Shown here piece by piece: positions 9,010 through 18,135 of a stretch of DNA of 64,000 nucleotides; within the stretch, counting starts at the first letter, position 1, and every line of letters begins with the position of its first letter. The position numbers and the translations under genes are program-made. The stretch covers positions 3,224,001 to 3,288,000 of the forward strand of contig NC_007908.1 of the NCBI RefSeq assembly GCF_000013605.1, given 5' to 3'. Origin of the DNA: Rhodoferax ferrireducens T118. Its GTDB lineage: Bacteria > Pseudomonadota > Gammaproteobacteria > Burkholderiales > Burkholderiaceae_C. A model generated the notes under the pieces. That model was not told the DNA's origin, did no database searches, and saw nothing but the letters and a program-made list of their open reading frames with translations.

Positions 9010-11138
9010 ACAATCAAAACTACTGGATGGCAAAGCGCATGTGGCAACAGGTTTTACTGGCAGCTTGGCTCATGTTGCTGGCACTTGGCGCGCAGGCCCA
9101 GAGTGCGATTGAGTCGGTGTCGGGATCGATTCAAGGCGGTGTGGAGGTCGTCAGAATCGACCTGACGCAGCCATTGGCGGCTGTCCCAACCGGTTTTTCG
9201 ATCCAGTCCCCCGCCAGAATTGCGCTTGATTTTCCGGGTGTTACCAGCGCAATGGGACGCTCCACCGTCGAGATCAATCAAGGCAATTTGAGGTCGGTCA
9301 GTGTGGTGCAGGCGGGGGATCGAACCCGCGTGGTGCTGAATCTGAAACAAGCCACCGCCTACAAGGCCCAGTTGCAGGGCAAATCGTTGCTGGTGGTGCT
9401 GGATGCCGTGGCGCTCGCGGCACCGGCAGCGTCTGCCACCCCGGTTTTTGCAGAAAACCGCAGCCGCGACACCCTGCCGCTGAAAGACCTGGATTTCCGT
9501 CGCGGTGAAGAAGGCTCGGGCCGCGTTGTGGTGTCGCTGCCCAACAGCCAGGTCGGCGTCGACATTCGCCAGCAAGGGGCAACGCTGGTGGTCGAGTTCA
9601 TGAAATCCACCTTGCCCGAGGGCATGCGACGGCGTCTGGATGTGACTGATTTTGGTACCCCGATACAAACTGTGACAACATTCGCAGTCGGTGACCGCGT
9701 GCGCATGGTGATTGAGCCCAAAGGACAATGGGTGCACAGTGCCTACCAAACTGACGACCAGTTTGTGGTCGAAGTCAAGCCAGTGAAAGCGGATACCTCC
9801 AAATTGACGCAGGGACCCGGCTACAGCGGACAAAAGCTGTCCCTCAATTTCCAGAACATTGAAGTGCGCTCGCTGTTGCAGGTGATTGCCGACTTCACCA
9901 ACTTCAATATCATTACCTCGGACTCGGTCAACGGTTCCGTCACCCTGCGTCTACAAGACGTACCCTGGGATCAGGCGCTCGATATCATCCTGCAAGCCAA
10001 GGGTCTGGGCATGCGCAAAACCGGCAACGTGCTCTGGATTGCACCCAAAGATGAAATCAACGCCAAGGAAAAGCTGGAGCTTGAATCGGTCGCCTCGCTG
10101 CAAAGTCTGGAGCCCTTGCGTACACAGTCTTTCCAGCTGAATTACACCAAGGCGGCAGACGTTGCCGCCCAGCTGACCGCCACCGGCGGTGGCACCGGCG
10201 CCAACAGCTCGCGCATGTTGAGCCCACGCGGCAGCACCATTTCGGAGGCCCGCACGAACCAGTTGTTTGTGACCGACATCCCCAGCAAACTCGAACAAGT
10301 GCAGCAGCTGATCGCCAAACTCGACATTCCGGTTCGCCAGGTGCTGATTGAAGCGCGCATTGTGGAGGCGTCGGACACCTTTGGCAAATCGCTCGGTGTC
10401 AAGTTGGGTGGTAATGATTTGCGGGCACAAAGAGGCGGCGATGGCGGCTATCAACTCTCTGGCGACAATCGTGTCGCCTTTGGCACCAGCTATGGCAATG
10501 CGGTGGCCAGCAGCGGCGCGGGCGGCGTCGTTGACCTGACCAGTAATTTTGTCAATCTGCCTGCCGTCGGTCAGGGTGGCTATAACCCGGCGACTTTTGC
10601 ACTGTCAATCTTCAGTTCGGCAGCCAACCGTTTTCTCAATCTGGAACTATCGGCACTGGAAGCCGATGGCAAAGGCAAGGTGGTCTCAAGCCCGCGCGTG
10701 GTCACCGCGGATCAGATCAAGGCGCTGATTGAACAAGGCACGGAGCTGCCCTATCAGGTAGCCTCTTCCAGTGGCGCAACCGCCATTGCCTTTCGTAAAG
10801 CCAATTTGAAACTGGAAGTCACGCCGCAAATCACCCCCGAAGGCAACATCATCCTGGATCTGGATGTGAACAAAGACACCGTTGGCCAGTCCACCGCAGC
10901 TGGCTTCGCCATCAATACCAAACACATCAAGACCCAGGTGCTGGTTGAAAACGGCGGCACCGTGGTGATTGGCGGTATTTTCGAATTGACGGAAAGTGAC
11001 AATGAAACCAAGGTGCCGTTCTTGGGCGATTTGCCCGGCGTTGGCAACCTGTTCAAGACCCGCGGCAGGGTATCGAACAAGCAGGAAATGCTGGTCTTCA
11101 TCACGCCCAAGGTGGTGGCGGACCGGGCAGCGCGCTGA
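9006..11138 (+). CDS. pilQ: Type IV pilus secretin PilQ
   Basis: This 710-residue outer-membrane secretin has a signal peptide ending near ALGAQAQS and two AMIN (peptidoglycan-binding) domains in the first 260 residues. An STN/N0 segment follows (LSLNFQNIEVRSLLQVIADF), then N1 domains and the C-terminal secretin barrel with VPFLGDLPGVGNLFK. It forms the pore through which the pilus passes. Length and domain order are normal. It is the last canonical gene of pilMNOPQ. In relatives it is usually followed closely by aroK, but here an extra gene intervenes. Confidence 0.96.
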   Translation: MNNQNYWMAKRMWQQVLLAAWLMLLALGAQAQSAIESVSGSIQGGVEVVRIDLTQPLAAVPTGFSIQSPARIALDFPGVTSAMGRSTVEINQGNLRSVSVVQAGDRTRVVLNLKQATAYKAQLQGKSLLVVLDAVALAAPAASATPVFAENRSRDTLPLKDLDFRRGEEGSGRVVVSLPNSQVGVDIRQQGATLVVEFMKSTLPEGMRRRLDVTDFGTPIQTVTTFAVGDRVRMVIEPKGQWVHSAYQTDDQFVVEVKPVKADTSKLTQGPGYSGQKLSLNFQNIEVRSLLQVIADFTNFNIITSDSVNGSVTLRLQDVPWDQALDIILQAKGLGMRKTGNVLWIAPKDEINAKEKLELESVASLQSLEPLRTQSFQLNYTKAADVAAQLTATGGGTGANSSRMLSPRGSTISEARTNQLFVTDIPSKLEQVQQLIAKLDIPVRQVLIEARIVEASDTFGKSLGVKLGGNDLRAQRGGDGGYQLSGDNRVAFGTSYGNAVASSGAGGVVDLTSNFVNLPAVGQGGYNPATFALSIFSSAANRFLNLELSALEADGKGKVVSSPRVVTADQIKALIEQGTELPYQVASSSGATAIAFRKANLKLEVTPQITPEGNIILDLDVNKDTVGQSTAAGFAINTKHIKTQVLVENGGTVVIGGIFELTESDNETKVPFLGDLPGVGNLFKTRGRVSNKQEMLVFITPKVVADRAAR

Positions 11139-11175
11139 GTTTTCTCCATAAATAATGAATTGCAGGAAGATGGAT

Positions 11176-13056
11176 ATGAAGTTATTGAAATTTGTTGTCG
11201 GGTTGACGGTTGCGATGGCACTGACGGCGTGCGGTGGGGGCGGGGGCAATCCGGGAACGGTGAGCGGAGGGTCACTGCCGGTTGCTAGCGCACCCGCAGT
11301 AGGGGCGACAGCAGCAACTATTGAAGTGCTGACATCGGCCAATTCACTACTTTCGTCAGGTTCTGAAGCAGTCATTACCGCATTCGTAAAGAATGGTTCT
11401 AATGTAGGTCTGGCGAATCAGGCGGTCACGTTTTCAGCCTCATCTGGCACTCTTCAGGTCACGACTTCCACGACGGATTCGACCGGTGCTGTAACAGCCA
11501 AATTGATCGCTGGCGGTGATAAATCCATTCGTGACATCACAGTGGCAGTGACCGCAGGTTCGGTTTCCGGCAGTGTCGTCGTCCCTGTGACTGGAACCCG
11601 CGTTTCAATTGCCGGCAGCGGCTCATTGCAAGCCGGTGGGGCAGCCGCTCAGTACACAATCCGCGCTGTCGATTCATCAGGCAACCCAATCGGCGGAGCC
11701 ACAGTCGCGGTAAGTTCGGCTTTGGGCAATGCTGTTAGCTCGTCCTCCTTGTCCACCGATTCGACTGGTACTGCAAAGTTTCTCTATACGCCGAACAAAG
11801 CTGGAACTGATACATTGACTGTTTCAGGTCTGGGTACCAATGCAAGTTCTACTGTCATCATCAACGCCATTGATTTTGTTGCGCTTAGCCCTTCCAACGA
11901 TACGGCGATTGCCATTGGCGCATCCCAGACCATAACTGTCCAGTACAAACTTTCTGGTGCGGGGGTGGCTGGCCAAACAGTGGCATTTAGCACGACCCGT
12001 GGAACCTTCGTTACATCAACCGCCACCACGGACGCCAATGGTCAAGCATCCGCAGTCCTTTCATCGACTACAGCAGGGCCGGCTGTCGTAGCCGCGCAAA
12101 TTGTCGGTGTCGGGTCGGTTAATTTACCTGTTCAGTTTGTTGCAACCACCCCGGCCACCATCGTGGTTCAATCGAATCCTGGAAGTGTGCTGCCCAATTC
12201 ATCAGGAACAACCAATCAAAGCACTATTGAAGCGATAGTGCGAGATTCCAATGGCAACGCAGTGGCAAATCGACAAGTCAACTTCACGGCTGTGCAAGAC
12301 CTTAGCAACGGTATTCTGTCTCCTGGGACTGCCACAACGGATGCCAATGGACGGGCTCAGGTTCAGTTTATTCCTGGAGCTTCTTCAACACCTGCCGATG
12401 GTGTAACAATTCAAGCTACAGTCGCTTCCACTGCGATAACCGGGACAACATCTCTGACGGTAAACGGAAAGGCACTGTTTATAACAATTGCCTTTGGCAA
12501 TACGATGAGTAATCTAGATGAAACGACATACACCAAGACGTTTTCGGTTTACGTCACAGATGCAAACGGAGTAGCGGTGGGTAACCAAGTCATCTCGCTT
12601 TCGGCAATACCTATCGAATATTACAAGGGTACTTTGGCAAACTGCGTGACTACAACAGTGGCTGGCGTCGCAACAACAAAATGTGGAACTTGGGTTTATT
12701 CAGGTACTCCCACAACATGCGCCAATGAAGACCTTAACCTAGACGGCATTCTGAACGCTGGTGAAGATACAAACAAAAACGGACAATTGACACCGGGGAA
12801 TATTGTGGTAGCCGCGCCAGGTAGTGTTACAACAGACGTGTCAGGTCGGGCAACTTTCGCCATACAGTATGGTGAACAATTTGCTCCTTGGGCAACCATT
12901 GCTATTACCGCACGAGCAACGGTTGCTGGTACTGAATCACGCCAGTCCATTTTGTATGGTTTAGCAGGATTGGCTTCTGACTTCGAGGCGACGACTCCCC
13001 CTGCTGGCGCAACGAGTCCCTTTGGTTCCTCTAGTCTGTGCACTAATCCGAATTGA
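11176..13056 (+). CDS. Large Ig-like (Big_1/invasin-type) repeat lipoprotein
   Basis: This predicted surface lipoprotein of 626 residues has signal and lipobox MALTAC followed by a Gly run. Four to five bacterial Ig-like domains follow, each with a recurring TDSTGAVTAKL or TDANGQASAVL turn motif. The C-terminal part has several cysteines and a calcium-loop-like segment (DLNLDGILNAGEDTNKNG). I prefer ATG 11176 over ATG 11155 because AGGAAG sits 6 bases upstream. The gene lies between pilQ and aroK and overlaps aroK by 4 bases. Its composition is visibly more A/T-rich and Thr/Ser-rich than its neighbours. Adhesion or a pilus-associated surface role is inference. Confidence 0.85.
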   Translation: MKLLKFVVGLTVAMALTACGGGGGNPGTVSGGSLPVASAPAVGATAATIEVLTSANSLLSSGSEAVITAFVKNGSNVGLANQAVTFSASSGTLQVTTSTTDSTGAVTAKLIAGGDKSIRDITVAVTAGSVSGSVVVPVTGTRVSIAGSGSLQAGGAAAQYTIRAVDSSGNPIGGATVAVSSALGNAVSSSSLSTDSTGTAKFLYTPNKAGTDTLTVSGLGTNASSTVIINAIDFVALSPSNDTAIAIGASQTITVQYKLSGAGVAGQTVAFSTTRGTFVTSTATTDANGQASAVLSSTTAGPAVVAAQIVGVGSVNLPVQFVATTPATIVVQSNPGSVLPNSSGTTNQSTIEAIVRDSNGNAVANRQVNFTAVQDLSNGILSPGTATTDANGRAQVQFIPGASSTPADGVTIQATVASTAITGTTSLTVNGKALFITIAFGNTMSNLDETTYTKTFSVYVTDANGVAVGNQVISLSAIPIEYYKGTLANCVTTTVAGVATTKCGTWVYSGTPTTCANEDLNLDGILNAGEDTNKNGQLTPGNIVVAAPGSVTTDVSGRATFAIQYGEQFAPWATIAITARATVAGTESRQSILYGLAGLASDFEATTPPAGATSPFGSSSLCTNPN

Positions 13057-13592
13057 TCGTCTCCCTCATCGGCCTCCCCGGTTCCGGCAAATCCACCGTC
13101 GGGCGTCAACTCGCCCGGCGGCTGCAGCTTCCCTTCTTTGACTCCGACCATCTGATTGAGCAGCAACTGGGCTGCTCAATCCGCGAGTATTTCGAGCGCG
13201 AGGGCGAAGACCGGTTCCGCGATGTCGAAGAATCGGTCATCGACGAACTCACGCAAAAACAAACCGGGGTTGTATCAACCGGTGGCGGCGTGATTTTGCG
13301 GCCCGCCAACCGCCAGCATCTGCGCGAGCGTTGCCGGGTGGTGTACCTCAATTCCTCGCCTGACGAGCTGTTCCGGCGCCTGCGCCATGATGTGAACCGA
13401 CCTTTGTTGCAAGTCGCCGACCCCCTGGCGCGTCTGCGTGACCTGCACACGCTGCGCGATCCGCTCTACCGGGAAACCGCACACTTCATCATCGAGACCG
13501 GTCGCCCATCGGTCGCCACCCTGGTTAACATGATCGTGATGCAGCTGGAGTTGGCGGGTGTGCCTCTCAAGCCCCTAAACTCACCCCCATGA
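13053..13592 (+). CDS. aroK: Shikimate kinase AroK
   Basis: This 179-residue P-loop kinase phosphorylates shikimate in chorismate biosynthesis. Walker A is GLPGSGKS at residues 7-14, the shikimate-binding Asp is in FFDSDHLIE, and GGGVILR and the LID arginines follow. The start is TTG at 13053, overlapping the stop of the upstream Ig-like gene (TTGA). No ATG lies before the P-loop, so this weak coupled start is well supported. The stop overlaps aroB by 4 bases. Confidence 0.95.
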   Translation: MIVSLIGLPGSGKSTVGRQLARRLQLPFFDSDHLIEQQLGCSIREYFEREGEDRFRDVEESVIDELTQKQTGVVSTGGGVILRPANRQHLRERCRVVYLNSSPDELFRRLRHDVNRPLLQVADPLARLRDLHTLRDPLYRETAHFIIETGRPSVATLVNMIVMQLELAGVPLKPLNSPP

Positions 13593-14695
13593 ACGCCACC
13601 GACCTCCAAACCGTTGCCATTGACCTGCAAAGCCGCAGCTACCACATCGCCATTCGCGGCTCGCTGTTTGACAACCCCCTGAGCTACACCGAATTGCCCG
13701 CCGCCAGCAGCGCGCTGATCGTGACCAACACCACGGTCGGGCCGCTCTATGCCGAGCGCCTGCAGAGCGCTTTGCTGGGCAAGTTCAAACACATCCACAC
13801 GGTCGTGCTGCCCGACGGCGAGGCGTTCAAGACCTGGCAGACGCTGAACCTGATTTTTGATGCCTTGCTGTCGCACGGTTGCGACCGCAAAACCATTCTG
13901 TTTGCGCTGGGTGGCGGCGTGGTCGGCGACATGACCGGTTTTGCGGCCGCCAGCTACATGCGCGGTGTTCCGTTTGTGCAGGTGCCCACGACACTGCTGG
14001 CGCAGGTTGATTCGTCGGTGGGAGGCAAGACCGGCATCAACCATCCGCTGGGCAAGAACATGATTGGCGCGTTTTACCAGCCGCTCAAAGTGGTGTGTGA
14101 CCTGGACACGCTCAAGACGCTTCCCGCACGCGAGCTCAGTGCCGGGCTGGCCGAAGTCATCAAATACGGGCCGATTGCCGACCTGGAATTTCTGGCCTGG
14201 ATTGAGGCCCATATCGACGCCCTCATGGCGCGCGAGCCGCAGGCACTGGCGCACGCCGTCAAACGCAGTTGCGAAATCAAGGCCTGGGTGGTGGGGCAAG
14301 ACGAACGCGAGGCGGGCCTGCGTGCCATCCTCAACTTTGGTCACACCTTTGGTCACGCGATTGAGGCCGGGCTGGGCTACGGCGAGTGGTTGCATGGCGA
14401 GGCTGTGGGTTGCGGCATGGTGATGGCGGCCCATCTGTCGCTCAGACTGGGGCTGATTGATGCAGCGCTGGTGCAACGTCTGACCACGCTGATTCAAAAG
14501 GCCGGCTTACCCGTCAAGGGGCCACAATTGTCAGCCTCCGACAATGCCGGGCGCTACCTGGAACTGATGCGCCTGGACAAGAAGGCCGAAGGCGGCGAGA
14601 TCAAATTCGTCGTGATCGATGGCCCAGGCAACGCCAGCGTGCGCAGCGCACCGGATGCACTGGTGCGTGAAGTCATCCATGATTGCTGCACCTGA
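13589..14695 (+). CDS. aroB: 3-dehydroquinate synthase AroB
   Basis: AroB converts DAHP to 3-dehydroquinate using NAD and a metal ion. The 368-residue protein shows the NAD-binding [13 protein letters not shown], the substrate segment [18 protein letters not shown] and the metal-ligand region [10 protein letters not shown]. Its length is typical. It is coupled to aroK by ATGA overlap, forming the widespread aroKB pair. A repeat copy in reverse orientation begins 3 bases after the stop. Confidence 0.97.
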   Translation: MNATDLQTVAIDLQSRSYHIAIRGSLFDNPLSYTELPAASSALIVTNTTVGPLYAERLQSALLGKFKHIHTVVLPDGEAFKTWQTLNLIFDALLSHGCDRKTILFALGGGVVGDMTGFAAASYMRGVPFVQVPTTLLAQVDSSVGGKTGINHPLGKNMIGAFYQPLKVVCDLDTLKTLPARELSAGLAEVIKYGPIADLEFLAWIEAHIDALMAREPQALAHAVKRSCEIKAWVVGQDEREAGLRAILNFGHTFGHAIEAGLGYGEWLHGEAVGCGMVMAAHLSLRLGLIDAALVQRLTTLIQKAGLPVKGPQLSASDNAGRYLELMRLDKKAEGGEIKFVVIDGPGNASVRSAPDALVREVIHDCCT

Positions 14696-14696
14696 A

Positions 14697-14757
14697 TACT
14701 ACAAAAATAGTAGCTAATAAGGCATATGCGACGGGGGCTAGAGCCCGGTTTATTATA
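14697..14757 (-). repeat. Interspersed repeat, copy 2, between aroB and dgt (reverse orientation)
   Basis: On the minus strand it reads GGGCTCTAGCCCCCGTCGCA, then a spacer, AGCTACTA and a terminal stem TACTA/TAGTA (14697-14701 with 14708-14712). The stem sequence differs from the majority CTAT/ATAG but still pairs. This is the only copy in reverse orientation. Its A/T-rich outer end reaches to 5 bases from the dgt start codon. Confidence 0.85.
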
Positions 14758-14762
14758 AATTT

Positions 14763-15935
14763 ATGACGCTCGCCTGCTACGCCTGCGATCCCGCCCAATC
14801 GCGCGGTCGCCATTACCCCCAAGCCCCGGCCCTGACGCGCACCGAGTACCAGCGCGACCGCGACCGCATCGTGCACAGCACCGCTTTCAGGCGGCTGGTG
14901 TACAAGACGCAGGTGTTCGTCAACCACGAAGGCGACCTGTTTCGCACCCGCCTGACGCACTCGCTGGAGGTGGCGCAACTGGGGCGTTCGGTGGCCCGGT
15001 CATTGCGGCTGAATGAAGACCTGGTCGAAGCCATTGCGCTGGCGCACGACCTCGGACACACGCCGTTTGGCCACGCCGGGCAGGACGCGCTCAACGACTG
15101 CATGACCGCTTTTGGCGGCTTTGAGCACAACCTGCAAAGCCTGCGCGTGGTCGATCACCTGGAGGAGCGCTACCCCCAGTTTGACGGCCTGAACCTGACG
15201 TTCGAGACGCGCGAAGGCATTCTCAAGCACTGCTCGCGCAGCAACGCGCAAGTGCTTGAAATGAAGGAGCCCGGTGGCGTCGGCCTGCGTTTCCTGGATG
15301 GCACACAACCCAGCCTGGAAGCGCAGTTGTGCAACCTGGCCGACGAGATTGCCTACAACGCACACGACATCGACGACGGTGTGCGCTCTGGCCTGATCAC
15401 GCTGGAGCAGCTTGAAGCGGTGGCCCTGTTTGACGATTTCAGGCGCGAAGCGCTGGCCGAGTACCCGCAGTTGCAGGATGCAGCGCATGGCCGGCGCTTG
15501 CTCTACGAAGCGACCCGGCGCATGCTCACCGCGCAGGTGCACGACGTCATTGCCGCGACCACCGCCGCGGTGGAGACAGCCGCACCAACCAGCGTGGCGG
15601 CGGTGCGGCAACAGGCGCCTTTGGTTCAGTTTGGCCCGGACATGCGGCTCAAATCACAGGCGCTCAAAACATTTTTGCTGCACCAGTTGTACCGTCATCC
15701 CCAGGTCATGCAGACCATGAACCAGGCCCAGACAATCGTGCATGAGCTGTTCAAGGCCTATCTGGAACAGCCGCAGGAAATGGGCGAAGGCTTTCTGGCG
15801 CGCGCTGAGGCCGCCGCAGGCGCACCGGACCCCCTGAGTGCCAGCGCGCGCGTGGTGGCCGACTACATCGCCGGCATGACCGACCGTTTTGCCGCGCGCG
15901 AGCACAAGCGGCTCACGGGCGTGAAGCTGCTGTGA
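14763..15935 (+). CDS. dgt: Deoxyguanosinetriphosphate triphosphohydrolase (dGTPase)
   Basis: This 390-residue HD-domain dNTP triphosphohydrolase carries the metal-binding histidines in RLTHSLEVAQ and the HD pair in ALAHDLGHTPFGHAG. The short (type II-like) length and the YACDPAQSRGR N-terminus match the Burkholderiales dgt next to aroB. It hydrolyses dNTPs to deoxynucleosides and triphosphate. No Shine-Dalgarno is visible, since the bases before the ATG are the A/T-rich end of repeat copy 2. Translation may therefore be leaderless or repeat-influenced (inference). Confidence 0.93.
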   Translation: MTLACYACDPAQSRGRHYPQAPALTRTEYQRDRDRIVHSTAFRRLVYKTQVFVNHEGDLFRTRLTHSLEVAQLGRSVARSLRLNEDLVEAIALAHDLGHTPFGHAGQDALNDCMTAFGGFEHNLQSLRVVDHLEERYPQFDGLNLTFETREGILKHCSRSNAQVLEMKEPGGVGLRFLDGTQPSLEAQLCNLADEIAYNAHDIDDGVRSGLITLEQLEAVALFDDFRREALAEYPQLQDAAHGRRLLYEATRRMLTAQVHDVIAATTAAVETAAPTSVAAVRQQAPLVQFGPDMRLKSQALKTFLLHQLYRHPQVMQTMNQAQTIVHELFKAYLEQPQEMGEGFLARAEAAAGAPDPLSASARVVADYIAGMTDRFAAREHKRLTGVKLL

Positions 15936-15973
15936 TAATTGGTGCCAACCATCAAGAGCATCCGGGAGCCCGT

Positions 15974-16627
15974 GTGAGTTTTCTCAATCAGCTTAAGTCG
16001 CAGGCCCGCGCTTTGCAATCGGTCCAAAGCGTGGACCTCCTCCAGCGTGAGGCCAATACCCGGCTGACAGAAGCGGCGACAACAACCGTCTGGTTATATG
16101 TCGCCGAACTGGCCAAACAGCTCAATGTGATTGCCCCCGGCGGCCCGTCACTGAGTCTGAGCAGCAAAACGCCCTGGCCGGCCATGAAGCTGGTTGATTT
16201 TCAGGTGGACGCGCGCAAGAAAACGCTACGCGACCAGGAGGTGTTTGACTACATTGCCCTGGGCTGGCGTCTGGTGCCGATTGACGGTGTGCCGGTGGCG
16301 GGCAGCGTCAGTGCCAATTTTCCACCGGACTTGCAGCGCATTGAATCACGCCTGGCGGCGGGTAGCGTACCGCACGACCGTGTCCACGTCCGCCACCCGG
16401 AGAAAAACACCTTGCAGGCGATTCGCTTTGACTACAGCACCGAGGCGCGCGCTGGCATCACCATCACCCCTGATCACGAAGCTGCCAACTTGGTGTTTCG
16501 CCTGGCCAACCTGCAGGCTTTTGAAGTGCTGACCGCCACCTACCCGGCTGCGCAGATTCAAAGCCCGCTGCTGGACGAACTGGCCAAAATGATTGTGGGT
16601 CAGGCCAGCCGCTTTGTTTTTAATTGA
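15974..16627 (+). CDS. Conserved protein of unknown function
   Basis: The predicted protein has 217 residues from GTG 15974, preceded by GGGA. The open frame also extends 14 codons upstream with an overlap on dgt. I do not recognise a named family. The N-terminus is a short amphipathic region (FLNQLKSQARALQ), followed by mixed alpha/beta sequence without signal peptide or membrane segment. It ends with a hydrophobic VFRLANLQAFEVLTATY segment. It lies 38 bases after dgt and 9 bases before the DUF1415 gene, so it is probably co-transcribed. It looks like a cytoplasmic protein. Confidence 0.75.
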   Translation: MSFLNQLKSQARALQSVQSVDLLQREANTRLTEAATTTVWLYVAELAKQLNVIAPGGPSLSLSSKTPWPAMKLVDFQVDARKKTLRDQEVFDYIALGWRLVPIDGVPVAGSVSANFPPDLQRIESRLAAGSVPHDRVHVRHPEKNTLQAIRFDYSTEARAGITITPDHEAANLVFRLANLQAFEVLTATYPAAQIQSPLLDELAKMIVGQASRFVFN

Positions 16628-16636
16628 GAAATTGAC

Positions 16637-17257
16637 ATGCCTGCCCCGTCACAAGTAGCCATCGATGACACCCGCGCCTGGCTTGAGCGCGCCGTGATCG
16701 GCCTGAACCTGTGCCCGTTTGCCAAGGGCGTGCACGTCAAGGGGCAAGTGCACTACGCCGTGAGTCACGCCACCACCTCCCAAGCCCTTCTGCACGACCT
16801 TGAATTCGAGCTGAAACAGCTGCTAGCCCTTGATGCGTCTGAGCGGGACACTACACTTTTGATACTGTCTGAGGGCCTGGCCGATTTTCTGGACTTCAAT
16901 GATTTTCTGGCCGAAGCCGATCAGGCTTTGGTCGATCTGGCGCTTGACGGGATTTTGCAGATCGCCCCTTTGCACCCGCTGTTCCAGTTCGCTGGAACGT
17001 CAGACGATGACATCACCAATTACACCAACCGTTCGCCCTACCCCACCTTGCACCTGCTGCGCGAAGACAGCATCGACCGCGCCGTGGCGGCTTTTCCGGA
17101 TGCCGAAAGCATTTATGAGGTGAACATGCAAACCATGGAGCGGCTCGGGGTCGAAGGCTGGGTCGCGTTGGGGGTCGGTCGCTCAGGCGGCGACCCGGTG
17201 GCTTCGCCAGAGATTGAGTTGCCGGCGACGGCGCCACACGGTAGCAAAAACGCATGA
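16637..17257 (+). CDS. DUF1415 family protein
   Basis: This 206-residue protein has the conserved DUF1415 pattern: a VIGLNLCPFAKG motif near the N-terminus, a TTLLIL strand, FLDFNDFL, and the HPLFQFAG and NYTNRSPYPTLHLLRE segments. The molecular function of the family is unknown. It overlaps the following methyltransferase gene by 4 bases (ATGA), so the two are translationally coupled. The stretch at 16806-16860 loosely resembles the interspersed repeat, but it encodes a family-conserved motif. Confidence 0.88.
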   Translation: MPAPSQVAIDDTRAWLERAVIGLNLCPFAKGVHVKGQVHYAVSHATTSQALLHDLEFELKQLLALDASERDTTLLILSEGLADFLDFNDFLAEADQALVDLALDGILQIAPLHPLFQFAGTSDDDITNYTNRSPYPTLHLLREDSIDRAVAAFPDAESIYEVNMQTMERLGVEGWVALGVGRSGGDPVASPEIELPATAPHGSKNA

Positions 17258-18114
17258 AGAAGCAAAACAAAACGCCAGCCCCGCAAGCGCTGGTCGACGA
17301 AATCCGGCCGGGACAGTCACTGGAGCTGCTCAAAGAGCTGCACATTCTGACCCGAGAGGGCAAGCTCAACCAGGACTCGCGACGCAAGCTCAAGCAGGTC
17401 TACCACTTGTTTGGCTTTATCGAGAAACTGCTGCTTGAGCTGGCTGATCAACCGGGCGGCATCCTGCTCGCCGACCATGGCGCGGGCAAGTCGTATCTGG
17501 GCTTTATCCTGTACGACCTGTTTTTCAAGGCGCAAAAAACAGGGCACATCTACGGCATCGAAACCCGCCCTGAGCTGGTGCAAAAGTCGCGTGAGCTCGC
17601 CGATCGACTGGGCTTTGATCGCATGTCCTTTTTGAATTTGAGCGTGGCCGAGTCGGCGCAGTCTGACCAATTGCCCGAGCGCATTGACATGGTGACCGCC
17701 TTGCATGCCTGCGACACCGCCACTGACGATGCCATTGCCTTTGGGCTGCAAAAGCACGCTCGCTTCATGGTGCTGGTGCCTTGCTGCCAGGCAGAAATTG
17801 CGCGCTGCCTGAACCAGCACAAGGCGCTGTCGCTGGCGCGCACGCCGCTGGCCGAGCTGTGGCGTCACCCGCTGCACACGCGCGAGTTGGGCAGCCAGAT
17901 CACCAACGTGCTGCGCTGCCTGTACCTGGAGGCATCGGGCTATCAGGTCACGGTAACCGAGTTGGTGGGCTGGGAGCACAGCATGAAAAACGAGCTCATA
18001 CTGGCGCGCTACACGGGTCAGAAAAAGCGCGCGGCGGCGGAGCGCTTGCAGGCAATTCTGCAAGAATTTGGTCTGGCGCAGTTGAACGAAACGCGCTTTC
18101 GGCTGTCAAATTGA
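17254..18114 (+). CDS. Class I SAM-dependent methyltransferase
   Basis: This 286-residue protein has a helical N-terminal part and a Rossmann methyltransferase core. The SAM-binding loop is ILLADHGAGKSYLGF, an acidic strand end is YGIETRPELV, and a motif IV-like region is DMVTALHACDTATDDAI. VLVPCCQ and the C-terminal TELVGWEHSMKNELILA resemble the Methyltransf_32 group. The substrate is unknown. RNA or a small molecule are both possible. Confidence 0.8.
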   Translation: MKKQNKTPAPQALVDEIRPGQSLELLKELHILTREGKLNQDSRRKLKQVYHLFGFIEKLLLELADQPGGILLADHGAGKSYLGFILYDLFFKAQKTGHIYGIETRPELVQKSRELADRLGFDRMSFLNLSVAESAQSDQLPERIDMVTALHACDTATDDAIAFGLQKHARFMVLVPCCQAEIARCLNQHKALSLARTPLAELWRHPLHTRELGSQITNVLRCLYLEASGYQVTVTELVGWEHSMKNELILARYTGQKKRAAAERLQAILQEFGLAQLNETRFRLSN

Positions 18115-18135
18115 CTTTAACGCAAGGGGTAAGGA

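Noticed and set aside
16806..16860. Possible further repeat copy inside the DUF1415 gene (CTGCTAGCCCTTGATGCG, then ACACTACA at the right spacing, same frame)
   Set aside because: Only about half of the positions match the copy at 59031, no hairpin is present, and the encoded LLALDASERDTTLLIL fits the normal DUF1415 conserved segment. I cannot separate chance from descent.
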